A DNA stretch of 8,249 bases from Candidatus Aphodoplasma excrementigallinarum (lineage in GTDB: Bacteria > Bacillota > Clostridia > UBA1381 > UMGS1253), in assembly GCA_018713805.1 (NCBI GenBank), contig DVOF01000084.1, positions 1 through 8,249 of the forward strand, given 5' to 3'. Of this stretch, positions 1 to 6,545 are shown piece after piece. The position numbers and the translations under genes were made by a program. The stretch's first letter is position 1. Every line of letters begins with the position of its first letter. The notes under the pieces were generated by a model. That model was not told where the DNA came from and ran no database searches. It saw nothing but the letters and a program-made list of their open reading frames with translations.

Positions 1-568
1 CCCAAAGGGGAACAAGGTGTCCATGGACGCCTATATCTGCGAGCGGTCGTTTCTTATCAATACGATCGAGAACTGTATCGCACATGGTGAGCACGACTGG
101 GTCATGGACGTGCTCGTGAAAAATGTCAGCCGGCTGAAAATCTACGGTTATCAGTTCGACGGCTATGTCGGCCGCGTCGACACAATCGACAGCTACTATC
201 AGAACAATATGAACTTCTTAAAGCCGGAAATCCGGCGCGAGCTGTTTTCTTCCACGGCGAAAATCTACACCAAAGTCAAAGACCAGGTGCCGACGCATTA
301 CGGCGACCACGCCAAGGTAGTCGACTCCATGGTAGCGGACGGCTGCATGATCGACGGTACGGTGGAAAACTCGGTCATTTTCCGCGGCGTGCATATCGGC
401 CGCGGCGCGACGGTCAAAAATTCAATCGTTATGCAAAACAGCGTCATCCAGGAAAACTGCTTTGTGGAAAACGTCGTTCTGGACAAAGAGGTGACGCTTT
501 TGGCGGGCAAGACCGTTATGGGCCAGCCCAACTACCCCTTTGTGATTGCGAAGGGCAATGTGATCTGA
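1..568 (+). CDS. glgD: GlgD, ADP-glucose pyrophosphorylase regulatory subunit (C-terminal half, 5' end cut off)
   Basis: The reading frame is open from base 2, so the gene starts upstream of the window; 188 codons are visible of a family length of about 370. The GTG at 17 is internal, not a start. The early part contains SMDAYICERSFLI and a conserved segment ending MNFLKPEIRREL, as in the end of the nucleotidyltransferase domain of GlgC/GlgD proteins. From about base 317 onward the protein shows hexapeptide-like, left-handed beta-helix repeats (DSMVADGCMIDGTVENSVIF, then GRGATVKNSIV), ending in NYPFVIAKGNVI, which resembles GlgD more than GlgC. Known of the family: GlgD partners with GlgC in Firmicutes and tunes ADP-glucose synthesis from glucose-1-phosphate and ATP; it usually lacks key catalytic residues, but that region is outside this window. 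It acts in the cytoplasm. glgC is expected just upstream (inference). A divergent GlgC is the alternative; I consider it unlikely. Confidence 0.92.
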   Translation, partial: PKGNKVSMDAYICERSFLINTIENCIAHGEHDWVMDVLVKNVSRLKIYGYQFDGYVGRVDTIDSYYQNNMNFLKPEIRRELFSSTAKIYTKVKDQVPTHYGDHAKVVDSMVADGCMIDGTVENSVIFRGVHIGRGATVKNSIVMQNSVIQENCFVENVVLDKEVTLLAGKTVMGQPNYPFVIAKGNVI

Positions 569-573
569 TCTTT

Positions 574-608
574 ACTGCGCCGGGCGGAAGGCCGCAGCGG
601 CGCAGTTT
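574..608 (+). terminator. Candidate rho-independent terminator after glgD (weak T tract)
   Basis: Six bases after the glgD stop, ACTGCGCC (574-581) is the exact reverse complement of GGCGCAGT (599-606). The loop holds a second small stem, GCGG/CCGC (584-587 with 592-595). Only TTT follows (606-608), then CC, so the T tract is short and termination may be partial. The position, between the glgD stop and a good promoter for glgA, supports a role as a terminator or attenuating hairpin. It could also simply be a stable RNA end. Confidence 0.42.
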
Positions 609-612
609 CCGT

Positions 613-633
613 ATGCACGCGCCATGCACGCGC
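613..633 (+). repeat. Tandem 10-bp direct repeat upstream of the glgA promoter, possible operator
   Basis: ATGCACGCGC occurs at 613-622 and again at 624-633 with a single base between, giving an 11-bp period, close to one DNA helical turn. It ends 35 bases before the -35 box of the glgA promoter. Direct repeats phased by one turn can be regulator binding sites, but no regulator is recognised here and the function is inference. Chance or an unstable GC tract are alternatives. Confidence 0.35.
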
Positions 634-668
634 TGTCATAAATTTCAAGAATAAGCAAATGATATGAA

Positions 669-697
669 TTGAAACCAGCGCGGAAATACGGTATACT
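669..697 (+). promoter_or_regulatory. Sigma-A (sigma-70 type) promoter for the glgA operon
   Basis: TTGAAA (669-674, 5 of 6 to consensus) and TATACT (692-697, 5 of 6) are separated by exactly 17 bp. The stretch 636-668 just upstream is AT-rich compared with its surroundings and could act as an UP element. Transcription would be expected to start at about 703-706, directly before or within the ribosome binding site of glgA, giving a very short leader. This makes glgA the first gene of its own unit even if there is read-through from glgD. Confidence 0.75.
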
Positions 698-704
698 AAA
701 TGGC

Positions 705-710
705 AGGAGG
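705..710 (+). promoter_or_regulatory. Ribosome binding site that sets the glgA start at 718
   Basis: AGGAGG lies 7 bases before ATG 718. The in-frame upstream ATG at 700 has no such site and falls only 3 bases after the -10 box, so it would not be in a transcript from the promoter at 669-697. This decides for 718. Confidence 0.85.
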
Positions 711-717
711 CACAAAC

Positions 718-2157
718 ATGGTTCAGGTTTTATTTGTATCGTCCGAGGCGGTCCCGTTTGCAAAGTCGGGCGGGCTTGCCGACGTGGCGGGTACGCTGCC
801 GGCGGCGTTTGACAAAGAGGAGGTCGACATCCGCCTCATCATGCCGAAATACGGCTGTATCCCGCACGAATATGTGGAGAAGATGCGCTTTATCAAGGCG
901 ATTGAGGTTCCGCTCTCGTGGCGCAGGCAGTACTGCGGGATTTTTGAGCTGGAACACGACGGCATAAAAGTATATTTTATCGACAACGAATTTTACTTCA
1001 AGTCCGACCACCTCTATGGGTACATCCACGAAGATATGGAAAAATTTGCGTTTTTCTGCAAGGCGGCGCTCTCCGTTTTGCCGGATTTGGGCTTCCGGCC
1101 TGATATCATCCACTGCAACGACTGGCAGGCGGCGGCAATCCCGTTCCTTTTGCAGGCACAGTTCCAGGATAATCCCTTTTACCGTGGAATCCGTACCATC
1201 ATGACCATCCACAACCTGCGCTACCAGGGCATTTGGGATAAAAAGGCGGTCGGCGACGTGTTTGGCCTGCCGGACTCGTACTTTACGAGCGACAAGCTCG
1301 AATATAAGGGCGACATCAACGTGCTCAAGGGCGGGCTTGTGTACGCCGACCTCATCACAACCGTGAGCGATACATACGCACACGAAATCCAGACGAGTGA
1401 ATACGGCGAGGGGCTCGACGGCCTTTTGCGCGCCAGAAGCCATCAGCTCTACGGCATCGTAAACGGCCTGAGCTACAAACAGTACAACCCTTCCACAGAC
1501 GAAATGATCTACAAACGCTACAACCGCCGCGACTTTGTAAGCGGGAAAAAGTTTAATAAGATAGAATTGCAGGCCGAGCTTGGGCTTGTGAGGAATGAAA
1601 ACGCCCTGCTGATCGGCATCGTGAGCCGTTTGACCGGGCAAAAGGGGTTCGATCTTGTCGCGCAGATCATTGCCGAACTGGAAAAGCGCGACATCCAGCT
1701 TGTCGTGCTCGGCACGGGCGAGGGCCATTTTGAGGAGATGTTCCGCTGGTACGGGCGCAACCACAGCGACAAGTTCAGCGCAAATATCTGCTTTGACAAT
1801 GCGCTGGCGCATAAAATCTACGCCGCATGCGACGCGTTTTTGATGCCGTCGCGCTTTGAGCCGTGCGGCCTGAGCCAGCTTATCAGCATGCGCTACGGCA
1901 CGCTGCCCATTGTGCGCGAGACCGGCGGGCTCAAAGACACGGTTATCCCCTACAACGAATATACGGGCGAAGGCACTGGTTTTTCTTTCGGGCCGTACAA
2001 CGCCCAGGACCTTCTGCGCGTTATCGACTATGCGCACAGCGTATTCCACGACAAAACGGCGTGGCAGGCGCTCTGTCGCCGGGCGATGCGGGCGGACTTT
2101 TCCTGGGAGGCGTCGGCGCGCAAGTACCTTGACATATACCACAAACTGGCTTTCTAA
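718..2157 (+). CDS. glgA: Glycogen (starch) synthase, ADP-glucose type, GT5
   Basis: Transfers glucose from ADP-glucose to the non-reducing end of an alpha-1,4-glucan (EC 2.4.1.21), in the cytoplasm. The protein is 479 aa, normal for bacterial GlgA. The N-terminal GT5 domain (about 1-240) opens with VLFVSSEAVPFAKSGGLADV, containing the ADP-glucose binding KxGGL motif at K16-L20, and has HNLRYQG at about 165-171. The C-terminal GT-B domain (about 295-450) has SRLTGQKGFDL with K309 and SRFEPCGLSQ with E381; both sit 4 residues later than the E. coli active-site residues K305 and E377 as I recall them. Start at ATG 718, set by AGGAGG 7 bases upstream; an in-frame ATG at 700 is rejected. It is the first gene after the promoter at 669-697 and is followed by glgP after 12 bases, whose ribosome binding site overlaps the glgA stop codon, suggesting coupled translation. 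All key residues I checked are present. Confidence in the identity is very high. Confidence 0.97.
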   Translation: MVQVLFVSSEAVPFAKSGGLADVAGTLPAAFDKEEVDIRLIMPKYGCIPHEYVEKMRFIKAIEVPLSWRRQYCGIFELEHDGIKVYFIDNEFYFKSDHLYGYIHEDMEKFAFFCKAALSVLPDLGFRPDIIHCNDWQAAAIPFLLQAQFQDNPFYRGIRTIMTIHNLRYQGIWDKKAVGDVFGLPDSYFTSDKLEYKGDINVLKGGLVYADLITTVSDTYAHEIQTSEYGEGLDGLLRARSHQLYGIVNGLSYKQYNPSTDEMIYKRYNRRDFVSGKKFNKIELQAELGLVRNENALLIGIVSRLTGQKGFDLVAQIIAELEKRDIQLVVLGTGEGHFEEMFRWYGRNHSDKFSANICFDNALAHKIYAACDAFLMPSRFEPCGLSQLISMRYGTLPIVRETGGLKDTVIPYNEYTGEGTGFSFGPYNAQDLLRVIDYAHSVFHDKTAWQALCRRAMRADFSWEASARKYLDIYHKLAF

Positions 2158-2169
2158 GGAGGTAGACAC

Positions 2170-4611
2170 ATGCTGACAAAAAAACAGCAGGAAATATACG
2201 ATGAAATCACCGGCAAGGTCATGCGTTACTTTGGCAAAACGATCGAGGACGCGACCGACCGGATGATCTATCAGGCGTGCGCCTACACAGTGCGCGACGA
2301 AATCATGCGCAAATGGCAGGAGTCGCACGCAATTGTAAAAAAGGAACAATCAAAAAAGCTCTATTACCTGTCGTCTGAGTTTTTGATGGGGCGGCTTTTG
2401 GGGACAAATATGCTCAACCTCGCCCTGACGGACGACTACATCGCAGTGTTTAAAGAAATTGGTATCGACATCAACACCGTCGAGGCGCAGGAGAGCGACG
2501 CAGGGTTGGGCAACGGCGGCCTCGGGCGGCTGGCGGCCTGCTTTATCGACTCGCTGACGACGCTCGATCTGCCAGCCTACGGCTCGACCATCCGCTATGA
2601 ATACGGCCTGTTCCAGCAGAAAATCATTGACGGCTACCAGTTCGAGCAGCCCGACTCCTGGCTGGAGGACGGCTATGTTTGGGAAATCCCGCGGCCGGAG
2701 GAACAGGTCGAGGTCCTGTTCGGCGGCAAGGTGTATACCGACTGGTATGAGGGGCGGTTCTCCTTCCGGTATGAGAACTCGCACACAGTGCTGGCCGTCC
2801 CGTACGACGTACCAATCTGCGGCTACAACTCCAAAATGATCAACAAGCTGCGCCTTTGGAGCGCAAAGGCCCCGACCGATTTGAACATGCAGTTCTTCAA
2901 CGAGGGGCAGTATACGAGGGCGGTAGAGGAGCGCGACTTGGCGGAGGTCATCTCCAACGTACTCTACCCCGAGGACAACCACGACGAGGGGAAAAAGCTC
3001 CGCCTGCGGCAGCAGTATTTCCTCGTTTCCGCGACGATCCAATGGATCGTGCGCGACTTCAAGTATGCGTACGGCCCGGCATGGGACATTTTTGCCGACA
3101 AAATCGCCATCCATATCAACGACACGCACCCGGCGCTGGCAATCCCGGAGCTGATGCGCATCCTGATGGACAACGAGGGGCTTGGCTGGGACGAAGCGTG
3201 GGACATCACCTGCAAGGTATGCGCCTACACGAACCACACCGTTATGAGCGAGGCGCTCGAAAAGTGGCCCGTGTCGCTGTTTGAGCCGCTCCTGCCGCGC
3301 ATTTATATGATCGTGGCGGAAATCAACCGCCGCCTGCTGGAGCATTTAAACGAGGTCTATCCAAACGACTTTGGCAAGATCGATTATATGGCGGTCATCA
3401 ACAAGCAGGGGCAAATCAGCATGGCGAACCTCTGCCTTGCAACGTGCCACGCCATCAACGGCGTATCAAAGCTGCACACGGATATCCTCACGAAAGATAT
3501 TTTTGCGGATTATTACCGGCTTGACCCGTCGCGCTTCCATGCAATCACGAACGGTATCACGTTCCGCCGCTGGATCATGTACGCCAACCCGGAGCTGACA
3601 AAGCTGATTACCTCCAGCATTGGCGACGGCTGGCTCACGGATGCTTCGAAGCTGTCCGCGCTCAAGAAATTTGCTGACGATAAGGCCTTTTGCGAGAAAT
3701 TTGCCGCAATCAAGTTAGAGAATAAAAAGGCGCTCGCCGCCTATATCAAGGAGCACAACGGCATCGACGTGGATGTAAACTCCATCTTCGACGTACAGGC
3801 AAAGCGCCTGCACGAGTATAAGCGCCAGCTTCTAAACGTGCTCCACATCCTGTATCTGTATAATTGCCTGACCGACAACCCCAGCCTCGACCTGACGCCG
3901 CGTACGTTTATCTTTGCGGCGAAGGCGTCGCCCGGCTACAAGCGCGCCAAGCTGATTATCAAGCTCATTAACAGCGTTGCAAACCTCGTCAACAACGACG
4001 CGCGCATCGGCGGGAAGCTCAAGGTTGTATTTTTGGAGAATTACGGCGTGACGCTGGCGGAAAAGATCATGGTTGCCGCCGACGTTTCAGAGCAGATTTC
4101 CACCGCGGGCAAGGAGGCGTCCGGCACCGGCAATATGAAATTTATGCTAAACGGCGCGCTCACGATTGGGACGTTTGACGGTGCAAACGTGGAAATGAGC
4201 GAGCAGGTTGGAATGGAAAACATGTATATCTTCGGCCTGCGCGCCGATGAAGTAGAGGCGCGCTACCGCCACCAGACGGGTGAGGTGCAGACGCTTTATG
4301 CAAGCAACATGCCCTTAAAGCGCGTGCTTGACCAGCTTATTGACGGCACGCTCGAGCCGCAGCACCCGCAGATTTTCCGCGACCTTTACCACTCGCTGCT
4401 GTTCGGCGACTACGGCATGGCCGACCCGTACATGGTAACGCGCGACTTTGACGCCTATGTCGAGGCGCAATCGCAGCTTGCGCACGAGTACCGCGACAAG
4501 GCGCTCTGGACGAAAAAGGCCGTGCTCAACACGGCGGCGTCCGGCTACTTCTCGTCCGATCGTACCATTCAGGAATACAACGATAAAATCTGGCATTTGG
4601 AGCACATTTGA
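2170..4611 (+). CDS. glgP: Glycogen/maltodextrin phosphorylase, GT35, PLP-dependent
   Basis: Phosphorolyses alpha-1,4-glucan from the non-reducing ends to glucose-1-phosphate (EC 2.4.1.1), in the cytoplasm. The protein is 813 aa, typical for bacterial phosphorylases. Visible motifs in order: GLGNGGLGRLAACF (112-125), the glycine-rich active-site loop; HINDTHPALAIPELMR (from 315); KRLHEYKRQL (545-554); and the family signature EASGTGNMKFMLNGALTIG with the PLP-binding lysine K657. The N-terminal regulatory phosphorylation region of animal enzymes is not seen. Start ATG 2170 is preceded by AAGGAGGT (2156-2163), which overlaps the glgA stop codon. The stop at 4609-4611 is followed 23 bases later by the GH13 gene. 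Neighbours give synthesis (GlgA), degradation (GlgP) and dextrin trimming in one unit. The name MalP is an alternative for preference toward maltodextrins; the glg context favours GlgP. The frame shows no break. Confidence 0.97.
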   Translation: MLTKKQQEIYDEITGKVMRYFGKTIEDATDRMIYQACAYTVRDEIMRKWQESHAIVKKEQSKKLYYLSSEFLMGRLLGTNMLNLALTDDYIAVFKEIGIDINTVEAQESDAGLGNGGLGRLAACFIDSLTTLDLPAYGSTIRYEYGLFQQKIIDGYQFEQPDSWLEDGYVWEIPRPEEQVEVLFGGKVYTDWYEGRFSFRYENSHTVLAVPYDVPICGYNSKMINKLRLWSAKAPTDLNMQFFNEGQYTRAVEERDLAEVISNVLYPEDNHDEGKKLRLRQQYFLVSATIQWIVRDFKYAYGPAWDIFADKIAIHINDTHPALAIPELMRILMDNEGLGWDEAWDITCKVCAYTNHTVMSEALEKWPVSLFEPLLPRIYMIVAEINRRLLEHLNEVYPNDFGKIDYMAVINKQGQISMANLCLATCHAINGVSKLHTDILTKDIFADYYRLDPSRFHAITNGITFRRWIMYANPELTKLITSSIGDGWLTDASKLSALKKFADDKAFCEKFAAIKLENKKALAAYIKEHNGIDVDVNSIFDVQAKRLHEYKRQLLNVLHILYLYNCLTDNPSLDLTPRTFIFAAKASPGYKRAKLIIKLINSVANLVNNDARIGGKLKVVFLENYGVTLAEKIMVAADVSEQISTAGKEASGTGNMKFMLNGALTIGTFDGANVEMSEQVGMENMYIFGLRADEVEARYRHQTGEVQTLYASNMPLKRVLDQLIDGTLEPQHPQIFRDLYHSLLFGDYGMADPYMVTRDFDAYVEAQSQLAHEYRDKALWTKKAVLNTAASGYFSSDRTIQEYNDKIWHLEHI

Positions 4612-4619
4612 CCGGCAAC

Positions 4620-4637
4620 AGGAGGGGATTCCCCTTG
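4620..4637 (+). promoter_or_regulatory. Ribosome binding site and TTG start of the GH13 gene, with a small GGGG/CCCC hairpin
   Basis: AGGAGG (4620-4625) precedes an in-frame TTG at 4635 by 9 bases. Between them GGGGATTCCCC (4624-4634) can form a 4-bp stem with a 3-base loop that overlaps the end of the binding site. Another in-frame TTG at 4608 overlaps the glgP stop but has no binding site of its own that I can see. The next in-frame ATG, at 4737, lies well inside the conserved domain. TTG 4635 is therefore the best start. Confidence 0.65.
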
Positions 4638-6545
4638 AAGATTGAACACAATTCCCATAACGCATTCTGCCGCACCCCTTTCGGTGCGGCTCCTTGCGTT
4701 TCAGACGTAACGCTGCGGCTTCTGCTCGGCGACGGCATGTGGCCGGACAGCGTTCTGCTGCGCTATGCGATTGGAGAATCAGCGCACACGCTGCCCATGC
4801 ACTTCCACAGCCATATGCTGGGTGCAAACGTATTTGAAGCCGTCTTGACCTTGCCGTCCGAGCCGTGCCTCGTGTTTTATTCCTTTGAGGCGAGCTTCGG
4901 CGGCTCTGCCGTGTATTACGGGAACAACCCGCAGCGGCGCGGCGGGCTTGGCGCGCAGTATTTGCAAGACCCTATCCCCTACCAGATTACCGTCTACGAC
5001 GGCGGCTTTCATACACCCGACTGGCTCAAGGAAGGGGTTATGTATCAGATTTTCCCCGATCGTTTTGCTAAAAGCACAGCCTATGCGCCGCCCGTAGAAC
5101 GCGACGATATTATCCGGCGCGAATGGGGCGATACGCCGTACCACACACCCGGGCAGTTTGGCGGGACGTATCTGGCAAACGACATGTTCGGCGGGTCGCT
5201 GGCAGGCATTTTGGAAAAGCTGCCTTACCTTGCCGATTTGGGCGTGACGGTCTTGTACCTGAATCCGATTTTTGAGGCGTTTTCCAACCACAAATACGAC
5301 ACGGGTGACTATGAGAAGGTCGACCCGATGTTTGGCGACGAAGAACTCTTTACAAAGCTGTGTGCGGCTGCAAAGGAGCTCGGAATCCGCGTTATCTTAG
5401 ACGGCGTATTCAACCATACCGGCTCGGACAGCAAATATTTCAACAAGGACGGTAAATACCCGGCCACAGGCGCGTACCAGAGCAAACAGTCGCCCTACTT
5501 TGACTGGTACAGCTTTTCCGAGTACCCTGACAAATACGAATGCTGGTGGGGGATTAAAACGCTGCCGCGCGTCAAGGCCATGACGCCGTCATATCTCGAC
5601 TATATCCTCACCGGCGAAAACGCCGTCATCAAACAGTGGATACGGCGCGGCGCGAGCGGGTGGCGGCTTGACGTGGTCGACGAACTGCCCGACGAATTCG
5701 TGAAAATCCTGCGCCGCGAGCTGAAACAGGAGAATCCCGACGCCGCCATCATCGGCGAGGTGTGGGAGGACGCGTCGAACAAGACGAGCTACGGCAGCCT
5801 GCGCGAATATTTTGGCGGGCGCGAGCTTGACTCCGTGATGAATTATCCCCTGCGCGCCGCCATGATTGCGTTTGTCATGGGGAAAATCGACGCGGTGGAA
5901 TTCAACAGCATACTATTTAGCCTGTATGAGAACTATCCACGGGAGGCGTTTTTCGCGGCAATGAACTTTCTGAGCAGCCACGACACGCCCCGCGTCTATA
6001 CCGTACTGTCCGGCGCGCCGGACGGCCTCACGCGCGAGCAGCAGGCAGCCTACACGCTGACGCCGCAGCAGCATGAGGCGGCGCAGCGGCGTATCCGGCT
6101 CATTACGCAGCTGCAGTTTGCCCTGCCCGGGCTGCCAAGCATTTTCTACGGGGACGAAATCGGGACCGAGGGCTTTGGCGACCCGTTCTGCCGCGCCTGC
6201 TTCGACTGGGGCAAAGCGGACGGCGAGCTGCACGCCTTTTTCCGGAGTGTGATTGCCATGCGCAAACAAAGCCCCGCGCTGGCGCGCGGCGAATATACCC
6301 CCATCTACGGCGGCGGGCAGACGTGCGGCTTCCTACGCTATACGCCCACCGACGCTTGCTTTGTCCTGATTAATACCGATGAAACGCTTACGTGGAACGC
6401 ACCGGTGGAGCTGGGGCGGTTCGGCATTTGCCGGCTCGAGCGCGACGGGGTCACGCTAACAGCGGAAAACGGCCGCTTTGCGCTTTCCATCGGCCCGATG
6501 TGCTTTCAGCTTTACCATGCAAAAACAAAGGAGGAGCAGCAATGA
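4635..6545 (+). CDS. GH13 alpha-glucan hydrolase, neopullulanase/cyclomaltodextrinase-like, intracellular
   Basis: Predicted to hydrolyse alpha-1,4 (and possibly alpha-1,6) links in short or branched dextrins. The protein is 636 aa from TTG 4635, with no signal peptide or membrane segment. The N-terminal region (about 1-130) is a beta-rich, CBM34-like domain typical of the neopullulanase group. The GH13 barrel begins around GVMYQIFPDRF and carries YLNPIFEAFSNHKYDTGDY; region I DGVFNHTG (D256, N260, H261); a WWG motif (304-306); region II GWRLDVVDE with nucleophile D346; region III IIGEVWED with acid/base E375; and region IV SSHDTPR with D450. A beta-domain closes the protein. All three catalytic acids are present. 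This pattern resembles GH13 subfamily 20 or a close relative, but subfamily and linkage preference cannot be fixed by eye, so I give no symbol. Being downstream of glgP, it may handle branched limit dextrins in place of a GlgX-type debranching enzyme (inference). Confidence 0.9.
   Translation: MKIEHNSHNAFCRTPFGAAPCVSDVTLRLLLGDGMWPDSVLLRYAIGESAHTLPMHFHSHMLGANVFEAVLTLPSEPCLVFYSFEASFGGSAVYYGNNPQRRGGLGAQYLQDPIPYQITVYDGGFHTPDWLKEGVMYQIFPDRFAKSTAYAPPVERDDIIRREWGDTPYHTPGQFGGTYLANDMFGGSLAGILEKLPYLADLGVTVLYLNPIFEAFSNHKYDTGDYEKVDPMFGDEELFTKLCAAAKELGIRVILDGVFNHTGSDSKYFNKDGKYPATGAYQSKQSPYFDWYSFSEYPDKYECWWGIKTLPRVKAMTPSYLDYILTGENAVIKQWIRRGASGWRLDVVDELPDEFVKILRRELKQENPDAAIIGEVWEDASNKTSYGSLREYFGGRELDSVMNYPLRAAMIAFVMGKIDAVEFNSILFSLYENYPREAFFAAMNFLSSHDTPRVYTVLSGAPDGLTREQQAAYTLTPQQHEAAQRRIRLITQLQFALPGLPSIFYGDEIGTEGFGDPFCRACFDWGKADGELHAFFRSVIAMRKQSPALARGEYTPIYGGGQTCGFLRYTPTDACFVLINTDETLTWNAPVELGRFGICRLERDGVTLTAENGRFALSIGPMCFQLYHAKTKEEQQ
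4669..4690 (+). other. Strong intragenic hairpin in codons 12-19 of the GH13 gene
   Basis: GCCGCACC (4669-4676) is an exact reverse complement of GGTGCGGC (4683-4690), with a 6-base loop CCTTTC. It lies 35 bases after the TTG start. The DNA also encodes CRTPFGAA, which fits the conserved N-terminal RxPFGAxP pattern of related GH13 proteins, so the stem sits in real coding sequence. A terminator-like T tract is lacking (TCCTTGCG follows). It may slow translation or transcription at the glgP/GH13 border, or be chance. Confidence 0.5.

Noticed and set aside
700..717. ATG 700 as the start of glgA.
   Set aside because: It lies 3 bases after the -10 box, before the expected transcript start, and has no ribosome binding site. 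ATG 718 has AGGAGG at the right distance and gives the normal N terminus.
730..2349. A 539-codon open frame on the minus strand opposite glgA, continuing in the same frame to 3345 after one stop.
   Set aside because: Its codons lie exactly opposite the sense codons, so it is closed only where the sense strand uses TTA, CTA or TCA, which this GC-rich genome rarely uses. The two closing points fit: TTA at 730-732 and TCA at 2350-2352. The predicted protein has no recognisable motif, while glgA and glgP are unmistakable.
2856..3284. A 142-codon open frame on the + strand inside glgP.
   Set aside because: It is an out-of-frame shadow of glgP, with a composition dominated by Arg, Gly and Ala and no binding site or motif.
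4608..4634. TTG 4608 as the start of the GH13 gene, overlapping the glgP stop.
   Set aside because: No ribosome binding site precedes it that I can see, and the added residues are not family-like. TTG 4635 has AGGAGG 9 bases upstream.
6392..6541. A 50-residue N-terminal extension of the flavoprotein from 6392.
   Set aside because: It runs inside the GH13 coding region, has a shadow-like composition, and would push the GAGASG motif from residue 10 to about residue 60. ATG 6542 has a proper binding site.
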